DNA of 5,583 bases. Origin: Eubacteriales Family XIII. Incertae Sedis bacterium (GTDB lineage: Bacteria; Bacillota; Clostridia; Peptostreptococcales; Anaerovoracaceae). The notes below the pieces were generated by a model. The model saw only the letters and a program-made list of their open reading frames with translations. It was not told the DNA's origin and searched no databases. The DNA lies in the NCBI GenBank assembly GCA_031276775.1, contig JAISML010000209.1:1-5583 (forward strand). Direction: 5' to 3'. Position 1 is the first letter of the stretch. Each line of letters starts with the position of its first letter. This document shows, in pieces, positions 1-4,954 of this stretch. Made by a program: the position numbers and the translations under genes.

Positions 1-555
1 TTCCGTCACGCCGATCGCGAGCATCGCGGTTTCGGGCGGATTGATGATGACGGTCGAATATCGGATGCCTTGCACGCCGATGCTGCTGATCGTAAAAGTG
101 GAACCTTTCATCTCGTTCAACGGCAGGAGACCTTTTTTCAGCTGGTCGGTTTTTTCCTTCAATTCGTCTGAAATTGCGAATACGTCTTTCTCCTGGGCTT
201 CTCTGATGACGGTCATCATGATCCCTTTGTCCAAACCAACGCCGACGCCGACATTGCATGAAGCGTACGTCACAAGATTTCCGTCGATTACGGCGGAGTT
301 CAGAAGCGGATAATCCCGCAGGATCGTCGCCATGATGCGGGCGACGGCGGAAGTGACGGTCACATTCGGGTTGTGCGCTTTCAGGGTGTTCTTTGCTGAC
401 AGGAGCGCATCGGTTTCCAATTCAAAATAGGGAGATGCCTGCGGGATCGTCTCCAGGCTCTCCGACATCTTATCCCCTATGAACTTGCGCACCGAGTGCA
501 ACTTTTCGCAGGTGTGAACGCGTTTTCCGTATTCTTCGTATTGAATATTTGACAA
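1..555 (-). CDS. 2-oxo acid dehydrogenase E2 acyltransferase, catalytic domain only (C-terminus off window)
   Basis: The minus strand is open for 185 codons from a TTG at 553-555 to the window edge. The product resembles the catalytic domain of dihydrolipoamide acyltransferases (E2), which move an acyl group from lipoamide to CoA in the cytoplasm. Seen: an N-terminal stretch with VRKFIGDKMSESLETIP (residues 21-37), matching the usual 'R..IA.RM..S..TIP' opening of the domain; NVGVGVGLDKGIMMTVI (101-117); and the signature STFTISSIG (152-160) followed by VIINPPETAMLAIG (169-182). The catalytic DHRxxDG motif would lie about 30-40 residues further on and is outside the window. The TTG start was chosen because GGAGGAGG sits 7 nt upstream; a second in-frame TTG two codons earlier abuts the SD and is less likely. 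No lipoyl or E1/E3-binding domain precedes the catalytic domain, so a partner would have to supply the lipoyl arm, or the enzyme uses another acyl donor. Family assignment is strong; substrate is unknown. Confidence 0.88.
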   Translation of the reverse strand, partial: MSNIQYEEYGKRVHTCEKLHSVRKFIGDKMSESLETIPQASPYFELETDALLSAKNTLKAHNPNVTVTSAVARIMATILRDYPLLNSAVIDGNLVTYASCNVGVGVGLDKGIMMTVIREAQEKDVFAISDELKEKTDQLKKGLLPLNEMKGSTFTISSIGVQGIRYSTVIINPPETAMLAIGVTE

Positions 556-562
556 GATCAAA

Positions 563-570
563 CCTCCTCC
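563..570 (-). promoter_or_regulatory. Ribosome binding site deciding the TTG start of the E2 gene
   Basis: The minus strand reads GGAGGAGG, then a 7-nt spacer, then TTG at 553-555. No ATG or GTG in the E2 frame is comparably placed, so this SD decides the start. Confidence 0.8.
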
Positions 571-664
571 CAAAGCGCACGGCGGCGGTCGCAGTTTGGG
601 AACCTGCGGACGGCCGCCAAAGGTCGGCGGACGGCCATGGCGCGGTTTGCCGACCCGTGTGCAT

Positions 665-692
665 AAAGAAACGCAAGATTCAGTGTTTCTTT
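665..692. repeat. Inverted repeat AAAGAAAC / GTTTCTTT upstream of the E2 gene
   Basis: Two perfect 8-bp arms (665-672 and 685-692) flank a 12-bp spacer, about 110-137 bp upstream of the E2 start. The AT-rich symmetrical arms in otherwise GC-rich DNA, upstream of a gene, suit a repressor operator or a leader hairpin. No regulator can be named from the sequence. Confidence 0.4.
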
Positions 693-723
693 CAAAAGCG
701 TAACAAAAGAGGGGATCGATTGG

Positions 724-740
724 CAACCGGCTGCCGGTTG
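724..740. repeat. Short perfect inverted repeat CAACCGG-CTG-CCGGTTG
   Basis: Two 7-bp arms (724-730 and 734-740) flank a 3-bp spacer. As RNA from the minus strand it would fold into a tight GC-rich hairpin about 250 nt beyond the regulator's stop codon. No U-run follows at once (a short TTTT comes about 14 nt later), so it is at best a weak terminator or a 3'-end stabiliser. A protein-binding site is equally possible. Confidence 0.4.
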
Positions 741-992
741 TGTTTGAATGCGGGGGCGCCTGTACTTTGGTGTGTGTGGGATGGGGAAGAACCGGACTTT
801 TGACCGGGGCTGAATGGCCGCTGTGCGGTTACCGTTCAAAGGATGTGATGTGCATCTGGGTTTGCCAAATGCGGCCGAGTGGCCGAGTATGGGTTCCGCA
901 AGACCGGTGGAGCGTGTCAGCGATTTTGGTCCGGATGTTTCCCTGCAAAACCACAAACGACGCATCCTTGCTGTTGCGCGGGACGCGGGCCC

Positions 993-1856
993 TCAATCGG
1001 CGTTGTTCCTGCGGTAATCGCTCGCCGTCATGCCGTGGTATTGCTTAAACGCATACGAGAAATGCTGAACCGAGGAATAATTCAGGCGCTCGGCGATCTC
1101 CGAAACGGACAGATTTTTGTCCTTGAGATACAGCTTTGCCGCCGCCATTTTCGCTTCGGTTTTCTTCCTGAGAAATGTTTTTCCGTAATATTCTTTCAAA
1201 AACCGCTCTGTCTGCCGCATGCTCAGACCGAGCCGTTTTGAGAGCGATTCCAAGGACAGCGTTCCGTATTCGTACAGAAATCCCTCCTCGGTCACGATGT
1301 ATTTGCTGTCCATGAGATTGGGCGGGGAAAAGAACGCCTCCGATTTGTGGCCGTATTGGTAATTGCGCACGATTTTTATCAGGCATTGTTGCAGAAGCGC
1401 CTCGACCTGAATCATACAACCGAGGCGGCGCTGTTCCAATTCGGAGAAGATTTGCCTGACGGTGGTGTGAATGTCTTGGGTGTCCTGCCCGAACCAAAAG
1501 CGGGTATTCTCAAAAAATTGCGTGACAGGCTGACGTTTTCTGCCCGCAGATCCCAAGTCTTTCCGCAGCTTGAAATAAATGCAATACTCCTCCATGGGGT
1601 CGTCTTCATCGGGAAATTGGGCGTGTTCCACGTTTGGTCCGGTCATGTAAAGCGTGTTGGGGACAATCCTGTAATCCGATCCGTCGATATGCGCGGAGCC
1701 GCAGCCCCGCGATATGTAATGCATTTCATAGCTGTTGATCCCGTGACTGTGCTTTGGGACGGCTCTGAGGAAACGCTCGAAAACGATATTCAGTACGGAG
1801 CATACCGTTTCCTCTATTTTTACTTCGATATCCATGTTGGTATAGACAGTTTTCAT
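993..1856 (-). CDS. AraC-family transcriptional regulator
   Basis: A 287-residue protein with the standard two-part architecture of sugar-responsive AraC/XylS regulators. The N-terminal half (about 25-100) looks like the cupin ligand-binding/dimerisation domain: KHSHGINSYEMHYISRG (35-51), then a conserved-type P-N-x-x-Y-M-T-G-P segment (66-74) with His78. The C-terminal 90 residues carry two helix-turn-helix motifs, about 201-222 (SLESLSKRLGLSMRQTERFL) and 250-271 (SVSEIAERLNYSSVQHFSYAF), followed by YHGMTASDYR, the classic end of the domain. The start at 1856 is preferred because GGAGG lies 5 nt upstream. An ATG at 1988 in the same frame overlaps the gene's own promoter and would add 44 residues of non-protein-like sequence. 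The gene is divergent from the kinase operon, so it is probably the operon's activator or dual regulator; the effector is unknown. Confidence 0.93.
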   Translation of the reverse strand: MKTVYTNMDIEVKIEETVCSVLNIVFERFLRAVPKHSHGINSYEMHYISRGCGSAHIDGSDYRIVPNTLYMTGPNVEHAQFPDEDDPMEEYCIYFKLRKDLGSAGRKRQPVTQFFENTRFWFGQDTQDIHTTVRQIFSELEQRRLGCMIQVEALLQQCLIKIVRNYQYGHKSEAFFSPPNLMDSKYIVTEEGFLYEYGTLSLESLSKRLGLSMRQTERFLKEYYGKTFLRKKTEAKMAAAKLYLKDKNLSVSEIAERLNYSSVQHFSYAFKQYHGMTASDYRRNNAD

Positions 1857-1860
1857 GGCG

Positions 1861-1866
1861 TCCTCC
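1861..1866 (-). promoter_or_regulatory. Ribosome binding site of the AraC-family regulator
   Basis: The minus strand reads GGAGGA and then CGCC before the ATG at 1854-1856. It supports this start over the upstream in-frame ATG at 1988. Confidence 0.75.
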
Positions 1867-1978
1867 GGGTGCGTCTTTGCGCTGTTGTGGTAGCTTCCGG
1901 AACGATATGCGCGCGTATTTGCCGGAGGGCGCGGCAAAAGGCGCGTGCGTAAGGTTTTGGGATGTCCCTGTACCATAG

Positions 1979-2007
1979 ATAATAGCATTGAAACGGTCGG
2001 AAATCAA
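1979..2007 (-). promoter_or_regulatory. Sigma-A-type promoter with extended -10 for the AraC-family regulator
   Basis: On the minus strand there is a -35 box TTGATT (2002-2007), a 17-bp spacer, and a -10 box TATTAT (1979-1984) preceded by TGC, which makes an extended -10. Transcription would begin near 1972, leaving a leader of roughly 115 nt before the ATG at 1856. Spacing and boxes fit the consensus well; the start point is inferred. Confidence 0.7.
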
Positions 2008-2020
2008 AATGTTCGACAAC

Positions 2021-2047
2021 GCGACATAAATGAAGCGCTTTTGTCGC
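2021..2047. promoter_or_regulatory. Candidate operator: inverted repeat GCGACA-n15-TGTCGC in the divergent control region
   Basis: Half-sites GCGACA (2021-2026) and TGTCGC (2042-2047) are centred 21 bp apart, two helical turns, with a palindrome AAGCGCTT (2033-2040) between them. The element lies just upstream of the regulator's -35 box. It would sit at about -45 to -71 relative to a kinase start point inferred from the TAAAAT at 2080-2085. That position suits an AraC-type activator, although many AraC proteins bind direct rather than inverted repeats. The link to this regulator is inference. Confidence 0.4.
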
Positions 2048-2072
2048 AGGAACAGTAACAGAGCCTCGCCGC

Positions 2073-2085
2073 TTTACGGTAAAAT
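2073..2085 (+). promoter_or_regulatory. Candidate -10 element of the kinase operon, within a palindrome
   Basis: TAAAAT (2080-2085) is the best -10-like hexamer upstream of the kinase. It overlaps a perfect palindrome TTTAC-G-GTAAA (2073-2083). No recognisable -35 lies 16-18 bp upstream, as is common for promoters that need an AraC-type activator. The leader would be about 40 nt. Confidence 0.35.
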
Positions 2086-2132
2086 GTAACTGCAAAGGCA
2101 AGATCACGGAGCGGGGCGGAGGCGGTACGCAT

Positions 2133-3686
2133 ATGGAGCAATACCTGTTGGGGATCGACGTCGGCACAAGCGCGTGCAAGGTGGCGCTTTTTACGCCCGA
2201 GGGCAGGGTCGCCGGATCCGCACGCGAAGGATATGAGGTTTTTCGGCCGGAGCCGGGCTGGGCGGAACAGGATCCGCGCGATTGGTGGTCGGCGGTCCGG
2301 CGCGCGATCGGACGCACATTGGAATGTTGCGGCGCGCATGCCGGGCAAATCGCCGGAATCGGTATAGGCGGACAGAGCTGGGCTGCGGCGGCGGTCGGCA
2401 AAAACGGCGAGATACTTGCCAATACGCCGATCTGGCTGGACACAAGGGCAGAGTCGATCTGCAAAGAATTCAGGGAACGGATCGGAGAGGACAGAATTTT
2501 CGAAATTGCGGGCAATGTACTGCAACCTTCGTATGTGACGGGCAAAATCATTTGGTATCAAAGGCATTTGCCGCAGGTGTACCGGAAAACGTATAAAATT
2601 TTGCAATCGAACGGTTACATAGCCTACAAGCTGACGGGAAACATGACGCAGGATGTCTCCCAGGGGTACGGTTTTCACTGCTTCGATATGCGTTCGGCGG
2701 CTTGGGACGCGGAGATGTGCAGGGCATTCGGAATACCCGCGGGCATCCTGCCCGATCTTTATCCCTGTCACGCGGTGATCGGAAAGGTTCACGCCAAAGC
2801 CGCTGCGGAAACGGGTCTCGCCGCCGGCACCCCCGTGGTCGCCGGCGGTCTGGACGCGGCCTGCGGAACGCTCGGCGCGGGGGTGATTCACGCGGGGGAA
2901 ACGCAGGAACAGGGAGGTCAGGCGGGCGGGATGAGCATCTGCCTCGACCGATACAAGGCGGATGCGCGGCTGATCCTCGGTTTTCACGCCGTCCCGAATC
3001 TGTGGCTTCTGCAGGGCGGCACCACGGGCGGAGGCGGCGTGATGCGCTGGTTGGCGCGGGAGATTGCCGCGCATGGACGTGAGGAAAGCGCGCGCGGGGA
3101 CTGCGGGGACAACGGGATCTTGGCGCTGTTCAACGATCTGGCGCGCGCGGTCGCTCCCGGCAGCGACGGAGTCGTGTTCCTGCCGTATATGGCGGGCGAA
3201 CGTTCTCCGATCTGGAATCCGAAAGCCAAGGGCGTCTATTACGGTCTCGACTTCGGCAAGACGAAAGGTCATCTGGTGCGCGCGGCCATGGAAGGCGTCG
3301 CGATGTCGCTCAGGCACAATCTGGATGTCGCGGAAAAGGCCGGGGCGGAAGTCGGTTCGCTCAGTGCGGTGGGTGGATCGGCGAACTCGCTTCTGTGGAC
3401 GCAGATCAAGTCGGATGTCACAGGCAAGCCGATCGCGGCGCCCGAGTCCGATACGGCTGCGGCGCTCGGCGCGGCGATTTTGGCGGGCGTGGGCGTGGGA
3501 CTGTACACGGACTTCGGGGACGCGGTGAAGCGAACCGTCAAGTACAAACGGCGCCATACGCCGAACGAAGCGAACCGAACCGTGTACGAAAGGAATTACA
3601 AAATCTATCTGGCCTTGTATGAGCGGCTTGCGTCTCTTATGGAGGAAGGTGGGTTCGATGAAAGCGGCGGCGCTCTGCGCGAATGA
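2133..3686 (+). CDS. FGGY-family carbohydrate kinase (xylulokinase-like)
   Basis: A 517-residue cytoplasmic kinase of the FGGY family, which transfers phosphate from ATP to ketoses or polyols; the usual length is about 490-520. Seen: the first phosphate-binding loop LLGIDVGTSACKVALF (5-20); GWAEQDPRDWW (42-52); GIGIGGQSW (76-84) and PIWLDTRA (99-106), which contribute to the sugar site; a GGLDAACG segment (238-245) whose Asp241 is the likely catalytic base; LLQGGTTGGGGVMRW (292-306); PYMAGERSPIWNPKAKG (351-367); and the nucleotide-site VGGSANSLLW (413-422). Automatic annotation would probably say xylulokinase. The neighbours instead suggest a ketohexose such as tagatose, or a hexitol. GGAGG (2118-2122) lies 10 nt before the ATG. 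The last residues, about GGFDESGGALRE, are encoded inside the triplicated junction repeat, so the C-terminal tail overlaps a copy of the next gene's start. Confidence 0.92.
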   Translation: MEQYLLGIDVGTSACKVALFTPEGRVAGSAREGYEVFRPEPGWAEQDPRDWWSAVRRAIGRTLECCGAHAGQIAGIGIGGQSWAAAAVGKNGEILANTPIWLDTRAESICKEFRERIGEDRIFEIAGNVLQPSYVTGKIIWYQRHLPQVYRKTYKILQSNGYIAYKLTGNMTQDVSQGYGFHCFDMRSAAWDAEMCRAFGIPAGILPDLYPCHAVIGKVHAKAAAETGLAAGTPVVAGGLDAACGTLGAGVIHAGETQEQGGQAGGMSICLDRYKADARLILGFHAVPNLWLLQGGTTGGGGVMRWLAREIAAHGREESARGDCGDNGILALFNDLARAVAPGSDGVVFLPYMAGERSPIWNPKAKGVYYGLDFGKTKGHLVRAAMEGVAMSLRHNLDVAEKAGAEVGSLSAVGGSANSLLWTQIKSDVTGKPIAAPESDTAAALGAAILAGVGVGLYTDFGDAVKRTVKYKRRHTPNEANRTVYERNYKIYLALYERLASLMEEGGFDESGGALRE

Positions 3687-3705
3687 AAAAGGGCGAATCC
3701 GATGA
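3658..3705 (+). other. Mini-ORF 1 (15 codons): duplicated dehydrogenase start
   Basis: An ATG with a purine-rich SD-like stretch (3641-3652) opens a 15-residue frame, MKAAALCANEKGRIR, that overlaps the last 29 nt of the kinase gene. Its TGA overlaps the ATG of mini-ORF 2 in an ATGA arrangement. It matches the dehydrogenase N-terminus for nearly ten residues and is most likely a duplication remnant. Translation is possible but unproven. Confidence 0.4.
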
Positions 3706-3773
3706 AAACTGCGGCGCTCTGCGCGAATGAAGATGGAGGTTTCAATGAAAGCGGCGGTGCTTTGCGCGAATGA
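3702..3773 (+). other. Mini-ORF 2 (23 codons): chimera of dehydrogenase start and kinase end
   Basis: The frame begins MKTAALCANED, like the dehydrogenase, and ends GGFNESGGALRE, like the kinase C-terminus (GGFDESGGALRE). It overlaps the first 29 nt of the dehydrogenase in a different frame. That is the overlap expected if the two genes once overlapped directly. It has only a weak AAGGG upstream. It is probably a remnant, but it could pass ribosomes to the dehydrogenase start. Confidence 0.4.
3735..3739 (+). promoter_or_regulatory. Ribosome binding site deciding the dehydrogenase start
   Basis: GGAGG is followed by TTTCA (5 nt) and the ATG at 3745. This favours 3745 over the in-frame ATGs at 3727 and 3733, which lie upstream of or overlap the SD. 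Confidence 0.8.
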
Positions 3774-4794
3774 AGATGTGCGGTACATGGAATACGAGGA
3801 ACCGTCCGCGGGACCGGGTGAAATAAAGATAAAGGTACGTTTTTCCGGCATATGCGGATCCGATATCCCGCGGGCGTTGCATGGCGGCGCGCGTTTCTAT
3901 CCGATCGTGCTGGGGCACGAATTTTCGGGAGATGTGGTTGAAGTCGGCGGCGGCGTCACAAATGTCAGGATCGGCGACCGGGTTGCCGGCGCGCCGCTTC
4001 TTCCCTGTATGCGATGCGATGATTGCCTGAGAGGCGATTTTTCCCTCTGTGCGCATTACGGCTTCATAGGTTCCAGGGGACAGGGCAGCAATGCAGAATA
4101 TGTGGTGTTGCCGGAACGGAACGCCGTCGTGTTCGGGGAAAGCGTATCCTATGAGCAGGGCGCTCTGTTTGAGCCGTCCGCAGTCGCGCTGCACGGACTG
4201 TTCCAAAACCGCTTCGCCGGCGGAGAATGCGCCGCGATTCTCGGCGGCGGAACCATCGGACTCTTTGTCATGCAGTGGGCGAAGATCTTCGGTTCCAAAA
4301 AAACGGTTGTGTTCGATATCAGCGAGGAGCGGCTTGCCCTGGCCGAACGCCTCGGCGCCGATGCGACGATCAACGCCGCAGAGGAGGGTTTCGCGGAAAA
4401 GGCGGGAGCGCTCACCGGCGGCAGGGGTTTCGCCTATGTCTTCGAGACGGCAGGGCAGGTTTCCACGATGCGGATGGCTTTCGCGCTTGCGGCGGGCAAG
4501 GCGCATCTGTGCTTCGTGGGCACACCGCATGAGACGCTCTCTTTCGACCCGGCCGTGTGGGAACTCATGAACCGCAAGGAGTTCCGCCTGACAGGTTCAT
4601 GGATGTCTTACAGCGCGCCGTTTCCCGGGAGGGAATGGGATCTGACCGCACATTTCTTCGCTGCGGGACGGCTGAAATCCGACCCCGGCATCCTATATCG
4701 GAAAATGCCTATGGAACAGGCGCGGGAGGCGTTTCTGATGTTTAAAACGCCCGGCGCGGTAAAAGGGAAAATTTTGCTGGAAAACAAAATATAG
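3745..4794 (+). CDS. gatD: Zinc-dependent medium-chain polyol(-phosphate) dehydrogenase, GatD-like
   Basis: A 349-residue zinc alcohol dehydrogenase (medium-chain family). It resembles what I recall of E. coli galactitol-1-phosphate 5-dehydrogenase GatD, notably in SG(I/L)CGSD(I/L)PR, LGHEFSG, PLLPC..C..C and TGSWMSYSAPFPGREW (283-298). GatD oxidises galactitol 1-phosphate to tagatose 6-phosphate with NAD. Seen: catalytic-zinc ligands Cys37, His58, Glu59 and Glu143; structural-zinc cysteines 88, 91, 94 and 102; the Rossmann loop GGGTIG (167-172); and Asp191 at the end of the second strand, which favours NAD over NADP. The gene follows the kinase by 58 nt and is surely co-transcribed. Its first ten codons are the third copy of the junction repeat. 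No phosphotransferase permease is visible, so the substrate may be a free hexitol or a polyol phosphate made by the kinase. The symbol reflects family resemblance, not proven specificity. Confidence 0.88.
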   Translation: MKAAVLCANEDVRYMEYEEPSAGPGEIKIKVRFSGICGSDIPRALHGGARFYPIVLGHEFSGDVVEVGGGVTNVRIGDRVAGAPLLPCMRCDDCLRGDFSLCAHYGFIGSRGQGSNAEYVVLPERNAVVFGESVSYEQGALFEPSAVALHGLFQNRFAGGECAAILGGGTIGLFVMQWAKIFGSKKTVVFDISEERLALAERLGADATINAAEEGFAEKAGALTGGRGFAYVFETAGQVSTMRMAFALAAGKAHLCFVGTPHETLSFDPAVWELMNRKEFRLTGSWMSYSAPFPGREWDLTAHFFAAGRLKSDPGILYRKMPMEQAREAFLMFKTPGAVKGKILLENKI

Positions 4795-4894
4795 GCGCTG
4801 CACGGATTTGGGAAGCGCTGCATGGATTCGGGAAGCGTTGCACGGATTCGGGAAGCGTTGCATGGATTTGGGAAGCGCTGAATGGACGCGGGCA
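4795..4894 (+). repeat. Five tandem 20-bp units between the dehydrogenase and GatZ genes
   Basis: The units start at 4795, 4815, 4835, 4855 and 4875, the first directly after the dehydrogenase stop. The consensus is gcg(c/t)tgca(c/t)ggatt(t/c)gggaa. The first four units differ only by C/T changes at positions 4, 9 and 15; the fifth is degenerate (AATGGACGCGGGCA in its last 14 bases). Where GGAA meets GCGCT, an AGCGCT palindrome forms (junctions 1/2 and 4/5). The array occupies most of the 160-bp gap before the GatZ gene and has no coding signature in any frame. Confidence 0.93.
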
Positions 4895-4940
4895 AAATGC
4901 GAACCGGCGCTTTCCGGACACAGATCCGCGGTTTCCAAAG

Positions 4941-4949
4941 GGGAGGAGG
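4941..4949 (+). promoter_or_regulatory. Strong ribosome binding site of the GatZ/KbaZ gene
   Basis: An extended purine tract containing AGGAGG (4944-4949) precedes the ATG at 4955 by 5 nt. It shows independent initiation despite the 160-bp gap after the dehydrogenase. Confidence 0.8.
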
Positions 4950-4954
4950 AGGCA

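Larger units (their letters stand above)
556..992. other. 437-bp region with no convincing gene, between regulator and E2 gene
   Basis: No reading frame here has both a plausible SD and a protein-like composition. The open frames translate to Arg/Pro/Cys-rich, low-complexity sequence typical of shadows in GC-rich DNA. The E2 leader and any regulator terminator must lie here. I see no terminator with a U-run and no clear -35/-10 pair for the E2 gene. Visible structure: inverted repeats at 665-692, 724-740 and 872-885 (CGGCC, GAGT loop, GGCCG), a tandem 8-mer GGCCGAGT at 873-888, and a direct 10-mer GCGGACGGCC at 606-615 and 627-636. I recognise no tRNA or known ncRNA. Confidence 0.55.
3645..3774 (+). 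repeat. Three tandem copies of the kinase-end/dehydrogenase-start junction
   Basis: Three near-identical 30-bp cores lie at 3658-3687, 3702-3731 and 3745-3774, with periods of 44 and 43 bp. Each core begins ATGAAA and ends GCGCGAATGAA. Copies 1 and 2 differ at two bases, as do copies 1 and 3. In one frame all encode MK(A/T)A(A/V)LCANE, the dehydrogenase N-terminus. In another frame all encode DE/NE followed by two variable residues and GALRE-stop, the kinase C-terminus. The 13-14 bp linkers between cores are also related; copies 1 and 3 have a purine-rich SD-like stretch ending TTCG or TTCA. The kinase stops in copy 1 and the dehydrogenase starts in copy 3. Confidence 0.9.

Noticed and set aside
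680..706. CcpA catabolite-repression site near the E2 leader
   Set aside because: A TGTTACGCTTTTGA-like stretch on the minus strand places the central CG one base out of register with the cre consensus; not supportable.
872..888. tRNA-like GCCGAGTGGCCGAGT segment
   Set aside because: It looks like the D-arm of a class II tRNA, but no acceptor stem, anticodon arm or T-loop follows; it is better described as a tandem 8-mer with a small hairpin.
558..965. 135-codon minus-strand frame in the regulator/E2 gap
   Set aside because: Its sequence is Arg/Pro-rich without hydrophobic patterning or motifs, it has no SD, and it overlaps the E2 ribosome binding site; most likely an accidental frame in GC-rich DNA.
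1857..1988. N-terminal extension of the AraC-family regulator to the ATG at 1988
   Set aside because: The ATG lies within the promoter's spacer and -10 region, has no SD, and the added residues are not cupin-like; the ATG at 1856 has a good SD.
2032..2039. GAAGCGCT shared by the divergent control region and the 20-bp repeat junctions
   Set aside because: An 8-bp GC-rich palindromic match is expected by chance at this composition, and nothing else is shared between the two sites.
2004..3851. 615-codon minus-strand frame opposite the kinase
   Set aside because: It is an antisense shadow of the kinase. The composition is dominated by Arg, His and Pro and no domain is recognisable, while the plus-strand frame has full FGGY motifs.
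4795..4894. CRISPR array
   Set aside because: The 20-bp units abut with no unique spacers, so this is a simple tandem repeat.
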